Origin: Plazaster borealis
Taxonomy: Eukaryota > Echinodermata > Asteroidea > Forcipulatida > Labidiasteridae
Assembly: GCA_021014325.1 (NCBI GenBank)
Contig: CM037475.1
Coordinates: 1,271,001 to 1,335,000 of the forward strand
Direction of reading: 5' to 3'
Length of the DNA stretch: 64,000 nucleotides
Shown: positions 20,552 through 31,700 of the stretch, piece by piece
Layout of the letters: each line of letters begins with the position of its first letter
How positions within the stretch are numbered: position 1 is the first letter of the stretch
Translations under genes and position numbers: made by a program
Notes under the pieces: generated by a model
What the model saw: the letters and a program-made list of their open reading frames with translations, nothing else
The model's database searches: none
What the model was told of the DNA's origin: nothing

Positions 20552-22650
20552 CTTCATAATTTGATGTGTTCAATTAATCGATAATGAGAAATCTCAACAC
20601 AGGCACAAACATTATTTGGGAAGACCAGATTTCTGATGCATGTGATATATATTATGAAGGGGCCTAACCATGATGATATTGCTTATAAAATGAATAACAT
20701 TGCTCACATCAATCCATCCCAGTACTTTATAATTGTTATCATTTATTCGGAAAATTCACAAAGTACAGACATACAATACAAAATACATAAAGCATAACTT
20801 ACTAAGCATAAGACTAACAATTTATTAAGCAGAATTAACTAGACAATTAAGAATGTTTGAATGGACAGGGGTTATGTGTTAATGGGAAGTGAGAATGAAT
20901 GGGAAAGAATTTAATACAGAAACAGGAGCCGCAGAAGGTACATGAGAAACAAATACAACCAATTTCAATATGATGGCCAAGATTAACAAAAGTGTATAAA
21001 ACACTTGACCATGACACGGAAAAAGCCTGTTCATCCAAATGGAAGGTGTGTTTGTTTTTAAAAAGGGACTTATTGTCGAGTCTGTTTAATGTCGACACTA
21101 TGCCTTAGACCTTACATCCTTTTAAAAAACTTCTGCTCACAATAGCCCGACGGTACAAATATTCCGGTTTTCTGAGAATGATGTGCACATACGCTTATCT
21201 GAGAAACAGCAGTGGAATAACTAGACATGTGTAAGTTGGGGGGGGGGCAAGCGGGATAGGGCTTTTGAAGACGAAGGGAGGGACAGGCGGGGGACAAGAA
21301 GGGGAGACGGCGAAGCCTCTCGGATCCAACAAGAAGGCGCAACATACTTGCATTAGGAATAGGTCGTGGATTGTTAGACAAACTCGGTTAAGTCAACTTT
21401 ATAAATTATGAAGGCACAAATGGAACACTTTTCTGTACTTCGATTTCATCTTCAGAAACGGGGTTATTATATCTTTCTGGTAATTGAACGAAGGGGTCCT
21501 CATAAGCGACTAGCAGTGTGACCCGTAGGCCTGAAGATACCTGTGTGGGACAAGATGATGAAGACAAGTAAGTTTTATATGTGGGAGGAAAACACCAACT
21601 AGGGAAAAACCCACTGGATCAGTAAAGGGCGCTGAAAACCCAACCCACATGCAAGGCTCCGGTCCGGGGGTTCAAACCGTGTTCACAAAGGCGACAGGGG
21701 AAGAAACCACTGAGCCAACCTCGATGGGGTAGACCCATAAGACATAACTCCTGACCAAAGTCATCTTTATATCCAAGTCAATGGCAATTTTAAATGGGCA
21801 AGTCAATTTCGAAGATGACAGGGATATAAGAACGAGGTGAGAGAGTAATATTTGCGGTAGCCTGTATCAAACGGCAGGGAGTTAGGCTTTACAGGCTTTA
21901 GTTTCTCTGGTTGACGTAGACTGACTCGACCCTTGAGCGTGCAAGATGAGTGGAGTGTGGTCTTATATTATGACAACTGGAAGAAAATGAGCATTTGAAA
22001 CAAAATATGGGTCTTATCTTGTTTATTGATGACATTAATGGCAACACAAATGTACTGATGTGATGGACCTAGCACGTAGGTATGTGGGGGCAAGTTTCTT
22101 TGGCTGATTTAGAAAGGGAAGTTGAATGAGTATAGAGAAGTGAAGAGTGATCAAGTTGAGGGGCGATTCCTTGACTTAGAAACGACGTCACACAGAAATA
22201 GCTCAACGATAACATAATTTCTAAGAACAAGGTTATCTTATGTGTCGGTAATGGTCAACAGGGGATTCTCTAGTCAGTAATTGAAAGACCTTGGGGGTAA
22301 TAGCCTAAGAATGCGAGTGGTGCGTTTACTGAGGCAGAGGGGGTGAGCCTCGAAAAAAACAGATTCAGTAGACCACCTGTTGACATGTATTTCATTTGGT
22401 ATAAAATTATCCTTACATTGCCATGTATCCCACAAACTTATGGTCTTGATGGTTGTACGAAGAACTGGTGGTGTTGGAAGAATAGGAAGAACAAGGTAGC
22501 TCAAAGCTTCTTCACATGCACAATACTGAACATATATTTACAGACCGCAGCGTATACAATGTACTTTGGCTCAGTAATATTGCCATAAATAAGTTAATGT
22601 GAACGATCTCTGGCTGCTGTGATGAACGTCTCGCCAAGTGGGATCAGGTG
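20552..22650. other. No gene recognised; repeat-like patches
   Basis: No credible coding region. Bases 21570-21730 (GTGGGAGGAAAACACC ... GGGGGTTCAAACC ... CACTGAGCCAACCTCG) resemble interspersed sequence seen in many animal genomes. A G9 run is at 21239. Confidence 0.4.
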
Positions 22651-22654
22651 AGTA

Positions 22655-23028
22655 TTAAAGGTATCGTACACGTTTGGTAATGACTCAAAACAAATATTAG
22701 CATAACAACTTACTTGGTAACAAGCAACGGAGAGCTGTTGATAGTATAAAACATTGTAGGAAATGACTCCCTCTGAAGTAACGTAGTTTTTGAGAAAGAG
22801 GTAATTTCTCACTAAAATAAAAAAAACTTCTTGCAAGAGGTTTTTATTCCTATCTGAAAGCACACAAATTTGTACAACAAGGGTGTTTTTTCTTTCATCA
22901 TTTTCTTGCAACTTCGATGACCAATTGAGCCCAAATTTTAACAGGCTTGTTATTTTATGCAAATGTTGGGATACACCAAGTGAGAACACTTGTCTTTGAC
23001 ATTTTCCAAACGTGTTCAGTGCCTTTAA
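22655..23028. mobile_element. TTAA-flanked MITE, copy 2
   Basis: TTAA at both ends (22655, 23025). Termini AGGTATCGTACACGTTTGGT and CCAAACGTGTTCAGTGCCT are inverted repeats. The interior signature (CATCATTTTCTTGCAACTTC) is shared with copies at 17713, 28347, 37395 and 50210. Confidence 0.85.
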
Positions 23029-23603
23029 GAGTAGGCCTTCACTATTCCCCCAAAATGGTTAAACAGAAGTCTTGTTGATTCATCTCAGCATTATTTGTTT
23101 TTTAATCTCATCATTATTTTATTTGAACAATGACAAACAATACAATCATATAAGTAGTTAGATTGAAGTTTATAAGGTGTTGGAGACATTGTTAATGCGG
23201 CGCTATATAACATTGGATTCTGAGCGTCCGATCCTACCTCTCTGACTCCCGACTCACTTTATGTTCAAACCTCAATATTGTGTTTTTATAGGTACAAATT
23301 GTTAATATCATAGGCCTGTCATTTTTCTAATAATTATTCTAATTATCATTATTTTATTCGATCAAGTCAACAACACAAAGTGAAACAATAAGAACTTTGT
23401 CATGCACGATGTCCATAAATGATTCAACGACTCATTATATAAGGAATATTCAGCTCCTGTAATGTTATTTTATTTTAATTTTGTTTTATCAATATTATTT
23501 TTTGTGATGGAGGTTTTGTCTGAGGGACCTAGGCATCCAATCGCCTCATAGTAGTGGAAAAATGTAGTATTACTTTAAAAAGATACACAAAAACAAACTG
23601 GTA

Positions 23604-23648
23604 AAAAAAAAAAAAAAAATTTTTTTTTTTTTTTTTTTTTTTGGGGGG
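23604..23648. repeat. A/T/G homopolymer stack
   Basis: An A-run, then a T-run of about 24, then G8, follow one another directly. The length is prone to sequencing or assembly error. A 136-codon plus ORF starts in it (23641-24051), but nothing supports it as a gene. Confidence 0.7.
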
Positions 23649-24051
23649 GGACTCCTCTGTGGGATTTGGGAACCCCATGGAACCAGGATTAACTTCCTCG
23701 GGACAGGAAAACAAACCCTTCTTAGGTTGTTGTATCCCTGGAAGTTCAAAAGAAGACAGCAATAACATTTCTTCAGCAGTTTTTGCAAAGGTGACTAATG
23801 AAACTCATTGTTCCGTTAAGGTGGCGCTTAAGGTAGGGGGTAGTGGTACAAACTGTCGAATGCGACTCCCTCATGACCTGACCCCAGCAAAGCCACGTGA
23901 TGTGGCATCAGGAAACTTAAAGGTCAACTGCTCTGACAGAAGAAAAAAAACTTTCTTAGAAATGATTGGTTTTCCCGAGTCTGCACGTGGCACTAACTTC
24001 TCCAACAGATACACCAAGATACCAAAAGTTGCTGGAAGCCTAAAAATATGA

Positions 24052-24101
24052 AAAAATATGGAACGCTTCACGATTTTGCGTGTCATCCTTGCGCAGGGGC
24101 C

Positions 24102-24143
<42 letters not shown>

Positions 24144-24158
24144 AGCCGAAGCTAGCAC
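24052..24158 (-). ncRNA. U6: U6 spliceosomal snRNA
   Basis: The minus strand gives a full-length U6 RNA: a 5' stem-loop GTGCTAGCTTCGGCTGCAC, ATATACTAAAATTGGAACGA, the ACAGAGA box, the AGC triad in GATTAGCATGG, CCCCTGCGCAAGGATGACAC, and a terminal T-run. U6 pairs with the 5' splice site and U4/U2 in the spliceosome core. The differences from the usual animal sequence are few (an A in the 5' loop, one substitution near CGCAAAATCG). The T-run gives Pol III termination, and a TATA box sits upstream at the expected distance, so this may be a working gene rather than a pseudogene. Confidence 0.93.
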
Positions 24159-24182
24159 GACTAACTATCTAACACCTCCTAG

Positions 24183-24189
24183 ATATATA
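24183..24189 (-). promoter_or_regulatory. TATA box of the U6 gene
   Basis: TATATAT on the minus strand lies about 30 bases before the U6 start, the spacing used by type 3 Pol III promoters. Further upstream TTGGACTCTAAGCAA (24195-24210) is at a position fitting a proximal sequence element. A near copy of it (TTGGACTCTAAGTAA, 24567-24581) occurs about 370 bases away. Confidence 0.65.
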
Positions 24190-24699
24190 CAACAATTTGC
24201 TTAGAGTCCAACAAATCATTGCTCCGTCTGTACAACATACAAACAGCCTTTTCAAAAGCTCTGAATGCTATTTATTCAAACTAGTTAGTTCAAACTACTC
24301 ACAAGGATATCCTCTTAACAAATATTTGTTAAATGATTCCATTATGAGCTTCCGAAATGGTAAAATAGTACTTTTATGTTAAAATATTTGTTACATTACG
24401 TCTAAATCTAACAGAATGCGCATACCTTCTACTGCAGTGGCACAGTCAATGCACACACGTACACACACACACAGCCGGTTGAATGAGGAAATACAAAGGT
24501 TAATAACCTCCACACATGCGCTGTGGCGATTCACCCATTGTGTGTACAGCAGTTGTGTGCATAATTACTTAGAGTCCAACTAACAGCAGCCTGCTGCCAG
24601 GATGTTGTAGACAGGTCTTGCAGAACATGGGAGACTGTTGTAGCTGAAGACTTCTTCATCAGGAATTCTCTCGATAAATGTCAAAGAAAGCATGCCTTG

Positions 24700-25150
24700 A
24701 ACTCACCTTAGCATTTTGTTGAACTCTGGGTCTTCCTTCAAGACCAAAACCTTTCTCTGTGCAGACCCACAAGCACAGTGAAAGTATTTCTTGACTGTCA
24801 GTTTCTTCTTGATTGTCAGGCACTTGTCTCTTCTTGACTGTCAGGCACTTAACATCAGGAACCTTAGCATTTTGCTGAACTCTGGACCAAATCTAGACCA
24901 AAACCTTTCTCTGTGCAGACTCACAAGCACAGTGAAAGTATTCCTCGTGACTGTCAGTCTCTTCTTGATTGCCAGGCACTTGTCTCTTCTTGACTGTCAG
25001 GCACTTAACATCAGGAACCTTAGCATTTTGCTGAACTCTGGGTCTTCCATTCAGACCTAAACCTTTCTCTTTGCAGACTCACAAGCACAGTGAAAGTATT
25101 CCTTGACTGTCAGTCTCTGCTGAAGGGCTAGCTGGCACTTTAACATCAGG
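24700..25150. repeat. 156-bp tandem repeat (3 copies, a weaker one beyond)
   Basis: AGCATTTTGYTGAACTCTGG recurs at 24710, 24866 and 25022, each followed by ACCTTTCTCTGTGCAGAC and TTCTTGACTGTCAG. A diverged relative is at 25350-25450. Confidence 0.8.
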
Positions 25151-26180
25151 CAGGGCTGCTATATGTTGTCACCTCTTCATTACATTCTGTCCACGCTTTA
25201 TCCCGTACAAAGAATGGAGCAATGGGCATTATTGTAAGTCTGATGTCACAATCCGGTCACTTTTATTCTTACCTTAAGATGTCTTGTGAACTTACCTGTC
25301 TCTCTGTGTTTCCATCAAACAAAATTTCAAAGAAAGTATGCATTGAAGTCACTTTATATTCTTGTTAAACATTGGGTTCCCATCCAGACCTAAGCTCGTC
25401 TTCCTTGGCTGTCAATCTCTGCTAACAAGAGACAGCTGGCATTCTTTAGGCAGGGCTCGCATGCCTCATCTCTTCAACTACATTCTCACTGGTCGTTATC
25501 CTGCACAAAGAGAAGAAGAAGTGGTCTTACTGTTAGGCTGATGTCCAAATCTTGTCATTTATTCTTACCTGTTTGATGAACCTATGTCTTGAATCTGACA
25601 AACCGTATAGGATCAGCAACCATCAAAATGAAGGAGAACGCTAGCTGTCAATGTAAATACTTTATTCATGCATTCTCTCTGAGTGTTCCTTCAGTCTCTG
25701 TCTTTGTTGGTGCTCTGGAGGAGAAGTTAAATTAAGGAATATTTGAAGCTTTATTGAAAAGTTAAACCTTTACTAACTAAAGAGCAGAATTGAATAACAA
25801 TTCGAAACAAAAATAAATGAAGAAAATTTGGTTTAAAATGGAACATTGGATCACTTCAGAACAAGCTGAAACAAAATTATTCAGATTGTATTGATATAAT
25901 TAATTACAATCTAAAATTAATGAAAAGCAAACCTTTCAACGCACCTCCCCCTTGTGCTAATTTATGTTTTATTTAGCATGTTAACAGGTTTGAGCTCTTC
26001 AATTCTTAATTCTCTTTCCCCGTCCTGTCCTGAAAGATGTACATAAACACCCCAAAGTTTTATATACATGCAGTTTGCAGGAAACATATCTTTCAATACA
26101 ATTGACAGCATTTCATTCAAACTGACTATAAATAGTTGATAATTGCAAAGTCAGAAAACAAGTGGAATCTAAATGCAATA

Positions 26181-26301
26181 TGAAAGGGAAAACATTAAAT
26201 AAGATGAAACAAACTTGAACAAAGTGACAAATGGGAATAATCTGTCACTTTGTTCAAGTTTGTTTCATCAAGTTTCTAATTATTTCATGTTTTCCCTTTC
26301 A
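26181..26301. repeat. Long hairpin (about 45-bp arms)
   Basis: ATGAAACAAACTTGAACAAA GTGACA (26204-26229) is followed after about 14 bases by its exact reverse complement. The pairing extends outward through TGAAAGGGAAAACAT with one small loop. Confidence 0.85.
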
Positions 26302-26668
26302 ACTTTTTAAAACTTCAACAAATCTGAAATATTTGAAACAAATTGGACCAAATTTGAAAAAAACTGAAACTTTTGAAAAAAAAATTCAATGAAATTGAAA
26401 CTTCAACAAAATCTGAAACATTTGGACCAATATAAAACAAACTGAAACATACTAACTCAAATTAAACAATCTGACAAGAATTATTACAAAAACCAATTGT
26501 TCAGCTCACCTTTGTACCTTCGCACACAATCCCATGCTGCCTTTCAGATACTTGCTTGATTCTAGCAGACATAAGAGTTCTCATCAACCATCCTTCCCTT
26601 TCTCTTACTGAAAGACAAAAACAAACAATGATCATTATTACTTTAGTTGAGGAATTGTCAACCTCTCT

Positions 26669-26861
26669 GGGCCCAATTTCAAAGAGCTGCTTAAGCAGAA
26701 GATATTGCTTAACAATTTTCTGCTAAGCAGAAATAAGCAGGATACCAGTCACAAATTGTACTTCTGACATGGTTGTTTGGCTGGTAACCTTATTCTGGTA
26801 AGCGTAATTTTGTTATGCTTAGCTACTTTTTGTGCTTAAGCAGCTCTATGCAATCGGCCCC
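26669..26861. mobile_element. GGGCCC-ended MITE, copy 1
   Basis: The left end GGGCCCAATTTCAAAGAGCT is inverted at the right end (AGCTCTATGCAATCGGCCC). CTTAAGCA-type subterminal repeats are present. Same family as 38056-38299. I recall this family as abundant in echinoderm genomes. Confidence 0.75.
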
Positions 26862-28346
26862 TGGTTCTTACCTTTCTATAGATGCTGATTGATGAACAGC
26901 TGTGTTATCACCCACAACCTCTGGGCTTGTCTTACATTCCTGCACAGTCCTACCACTGGATGAGAAAACTGAATTAAACTGATTAATCCGATTGCATTAT
27001 TAAACAGTTTGTATAATTAATGTTCCCTTGGCTTCACTCTCTGATTTCACCTGTAAGCCTATTTTCAAACTTCTTAAATGTCTCAGGTCTTCTTGATTGG
27101 AGTTAGTTCCTCTTTCTTAAAAGTTAATCAAATGTCTTTGATTCAATCATGAAACACTGGCACCAAACAGGGGAAAAGGGAGCCCAATAGATTTTCCCAA
27201 AATTCTAAAACAAAGTTAAAATGTATTAGGCCTCAGGCCAATAATTTCTCAAAATTGTGTATGAAATTGATATATAATTCTTGTTTACATTGTTGTGTTT
27301 TGAGTGCCTATCATGAAAGTATAAAGCAAGATTTTTTCTCCAATATTTATGGTGAAACATTCAGATTTTCCAGCTCTAAATAAGATTCTTTAGTTTTGTC
27401 AAACTGAACTAAACAGCGGGGCGCTATCTGGATAGCGCGGCATCTTATTATGACCCTCCCAACCACAGACAAGTGCTCATTGAGTGTTCTTCACCACTAA
27501 CTGTAAATGGCGCCCTCTTTTGGCCACCACACACACCCGACGTGACTTTATTATTGTTATTTTAAGCTTTGCAGTAAATTAGTACATTGTGTTGTCAAAG
27601 GCCCAATATTTGCACAGTTTTATTCTGGTGTTCCAATGCACTTGGGAAATACTATAACTTTCTTGATATGTTTTGAAAAGTGAATATTATGATGATGTTT
27701 TAAAGACAAAACCGGCAGAAATTATATACGGTTTCTTTGGTTGTTTTCTGTTTACAAGAATTTCATAACATGATGATTCACCGGTCATTGAAATTTTATT
27801 CCCGGAGTCGGGTTTTTTTTTTCAGTTCAACTGTGTTCAAGCAATGTTTGTAAGCACATCCATGTTTCCATATTTTTACTGTCATTTTTTCCTGGCTCGC
27901 CCCGCATCTCCCGTGCATTAATGGATACATTACTATAGAGGTATACCCTCATGATTACGTGTACTTACCGCACACTCTGACCTGTCATGGAGGGCTGACC
28001 AATGTGGTCGCTGTGACCGCTGTGATGAATGACCATCCAGTGACGACATGGCCAAATGATCCCCTTCGCAATGGTGGGTTGAATCATCCAGGGTTGAATC
28101 ATCTACAACCGTAATGATATAGTGAAACTATAGTAAAAGTGAATAACATAATCATTAACGCGTAGGGCCCTATATGTCTAAATCACAAACCACCCAAATC
28201 CTCCAAACATCCTTCGACTGGTTTTGGTCTAATGAACCCAAAATAACTTGATGCCGGGCACAATTCTGATGGGGGCTAGTTACCATAATGTTGAGTTTTG
28301 ATGACAGCTACTGACCACAACACTGCAATAGGAAGTTGGATTTGTT

Positions 28347-28691
28347 TTAAAGGCACTGGACACATTTGGTAATTGTCAAAATATGCTTAAAATAACAAAC
28401 CTGTGAAAATTTGGGCTCAATATTGGTCATCGAAGTTGCAAGAAAATAATGCAAGAAAAAACACCCTTGTTGCACAAATTTGTGTGCTTTCAGATGCCCG
28501 ACAAAGACTTCTGGCCAGAAGTCTTTTTCAGATTCAAATATTTCAGTGAGAAAATAACTTTTTTCTTAAAAACTACGTAACTTCAGAAGGAGTCGTTTCT
28601 CACAATGTTTTATAAACAGCTCTCCTTTGCTCGTCACCAAGTAAGTTTTGATGCTATTTTTTTAATTACCAAACGTGTACAGTGCCTTTAA
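28347..28691. mobile_element. TTAA-flanked MITE, copy 3
   Basis: TTAA at 28347 and 28688; termini AGGCACTGGACACATTTGGT and ACCAAACGTGTACAGTGCCT are inverted repeats. It lies about 100 bases before the 1.6-kb array. Confidence 0.85.
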
Positions 28692-28798
28692 GTCAGTTAT
28701 GCCTCCCCTCCATGGATGGAGTAAAGTAATCATCAAACGGACAACCACAGATAAAACAAAAAACACTTGTTAGCAATTATTAGCACCCACCAACATAA

Positions 28799-31700
28799 TA
28801 GACTCCTTATATAGCTTTTCCAGACCCACGGACACCAGCCGTCCCACCACTAATCCCTATTATTGTTTGAAGAGTGTCATCGGCTCTTCAGACACGGCGA
28901 CCAAATTAATGAGCTGGCAATCTACAACATTATTCAGCACTGTGAAAAATAGTTGGGGGATATCATAAATAAAGGAATATAGAAGAACGCGACGTTTTTA
29001 TAGCCCAAAGTTCAGTCAAAAGACGACAACCATCACGAAGAATGGTTTATCCCCCAATAGCTGAGACTGACAGGATGCGAGGGCGAAATCCAGGGATAAA
29101 GGGTAGGACCATGAAAGTTCACCCTCGCATCGCAAAATTTAGACCTAATTTATTGGACTGCTTAAAACGTAGAGTGAAACAATCATGTGTGATCTAGCTA
29201 ACTTAGCCACCAAAGTATAGCCCAATTAGCCTTTTTCAGATACGTGGACATTACATACAAACAGATTTACCCAAACAAAATAGTGCCCTCTTGCAATGTG
29301 TCTACCTGTTTCCTCCATGGTCTACCATTTCTCAAAAAGTATAATTCGTAGACAGTCAGTGACATCCCACCATTCCCATAGAGCAAACATAATCTCAATT
29401 TCTCCATGATCTCAAGAGTGGCATTTGTACCTGAATGATAATCCACTGGGCCTACCATCGTTGCAACAAACAGTATACATCAATGTGTGGGAGTTTAATC
29501 TGAAAATTACATTGTCCATTCCAAATCAAACCAAACTATGAAGAAAATCAAACTGTACTACGGATCATAACATCACGGAGTTTCAAACATAGAGATTTGG
29601 AATGTAAAAAGATCGAATCATGAATTGTTGTTCATCTCCATTACCCCATCAATGTCACGAACACTTTGGAAACAGAGCACGCAAAAATAGCAACGGTGAA
29701 GCATGAAGAAAAGGCAATAAATACACCTACCTGTTTGCTGTTTAATTAAGATGACCACTTTCCAAGCAGAAGTTTTGCCATTCATGAAAGCCTTGGGGCT
29801 GTTTTTTGGTAAGTAGTTTATAAGGCGGCTACCATTCATCATTACGGACACAGGAAATAGGCCTACCACAGGTTCGTTCCTGTGAAAGATCTGGATAGCT
29901 GTGTGCACGTGGACTCAATACACAGATGGCATCACAAGGGGCGCTACGTATCTGTCAAACCATGGAGGAAGAAAATAGATCCTCCATGGTCAAACCATAT
30001 AAGCCAATTTGATTTGTTTGTACTGAACTTAACAGCACCATGTGTCCATAGAGGGGGTCCATTGTCTACCTGTGATTTCCATTCACCATTGCTATAAGAT
30101 ATAACTAAAAACACTGTGGTCAAACTGTTTATCTTCATTTCTGTCTCCTACCATGATAACAATGTAGTTCTTTCAAACCCTAATGTTGTTGTAAACTTGC
30201 AATTGCAATCCATGTTGCAGTCATCAAAAACAAATTAATTGCAATAAAAACCTACTTTGTTAGAACAGTCTACCTCCATGGTTAGAACATGGAGGTAGAA
30301 TGGAAGTACAGCAGCCTTCGATATAGTATAAAGCATTTTGAGAATCATTTCGCTTGAGCGAAACGTTACTGTCAACACAGACTCCTTATAGCTTTTCCAG
30401 ACCCACAGACTCCGGCCGTCCCACCACTAATCCCTATTATTGTTTGAAGAGTGTCATCGGCTCTTCAGACACATCGACCAATAATTAACGAGCTGGCAAT
30501 CTACAACATTATTCAGCACTGTGTAAAATGGTTGGGGGATATCAAGGAATATAGAAGAACGCGACGTTTTTTAGCCCAATATTCAGTCAAAAGACGACAA
30601 CCATCACGAAGAATGGTTTATATCCCCCAATAGCTGAGACTGGCAGGATACGAGGGCGAAATCCAGGGATATGGGTAGGAACATGAAAGTTCACCCTCGC
30701 ATCGCAAAATTTAGACCTAATTTATTGGACTGCTTAAAACGTAGAGTGAAACAATCATGTGTGATCTAGCCAACTTTGCCACCAAAGTCTTACCCAATTA
30801 GCCTTTTTCAGATACGTGGACATTACATACAAACAGATAGATTTACCCAAACCAAGTGCCCTCTTGTAATGTGTGTACCCATTTCCTTCCTCCATGGTCT
30901 ACCATTTCTCAAAAGGATAATTCGTAGACAGTCAGTGATCACATCCCACCATAGAGCAAACATAATCTCAATTCCTCCATGATCTTAAGTAGTGGCATTT
31001 GTACCTGAATGATGATCCACTGGGCCTACCATCGTCGCAACAAACAGTATACATGATGGGAGATGAATCTGAAAATACAGGGTCCATGCCAGATCGAACT
31101 ATGAAGAAAATCCAACTGTATTCTATTTCTACCTCCATGGTATTACGGATCATAACATCACGAAGTTTCAAACATAGAGATTGGGAATGTAAAGATCGAA
31201 TCACGAGTTGTTGTTCATCAGGCTCCATAACCCCATCAATGTCACGACCACTTTGGAAACAGAGCATGCAAAAATAGCAACGGTGAAGCATGAAGAAAAG
31301 GCAACAAATACACCTACCTGTTTGCTGTTTAATTAAGATGACCACTTTCCAAGCAGAAGTTTTGCAATTCATGAGAAGCCTTGGGCTGTTTTTGTTTTAA
31401 AGTAGTTTATAAGGTGGCTACCGTACGCGTACCATTCATCACTGACACCGGAAATACCACAGGTTCGTTCCTGTGAAAGATCTGGATTGCTGTGTGCACG
31501 TGGACTCAATACACAGATGGTATCACAAGGGGCGGTACGTATCTGTCAAACCATGGAGGAAGAAAATAGATCCTCCATGGTCAAACTATAGGGTTACTGA
31601 CCAAGTTGTCAACATGGGAATAAGCCAATTTGATTTGTTGTACTGAACTTAATAGCGCCATGTGTCCATAGAGGGGGGTCCATTGTCTACCTGTGATTGC

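Larger units (their letters stand above)
25640..28125 (-). ncRNA. Candidate spliced transcript (lncRNA or small-protein gene), about 4 exons
   Basis: Consensus splice signals on the minus strand define exons at about 28108-27969 (acceptor TTGTAG, donor GCG/GTAAGTA), 26957-26874 (acceptor CTCATCCAG, donor AAAG/GTAAGA) and 26609-26511 (acceptor TTGTCTTTCAG, donor AAAG/GTGAGC). A last exon starts near 25717 (acceptor TTCTCCTCCAG) and runs into AATAAA at about 25661. Exon 1 in one frame reads STHHCEGDHLAMSSLDGHSS, but no single frame stays open through all joins. The splice sites and poly(A) signal suggest transcription; coding capacity is doubtful. A GGGCCC MITE lies in the intron. Confidence 0.35.

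Noticed and set aside
23641..24051. 136-codon plus-strand ORF
   Set aside because: It starts in a homopolymer stack, runs toward the antisense of U6, and has no recognisable domain or splice context.
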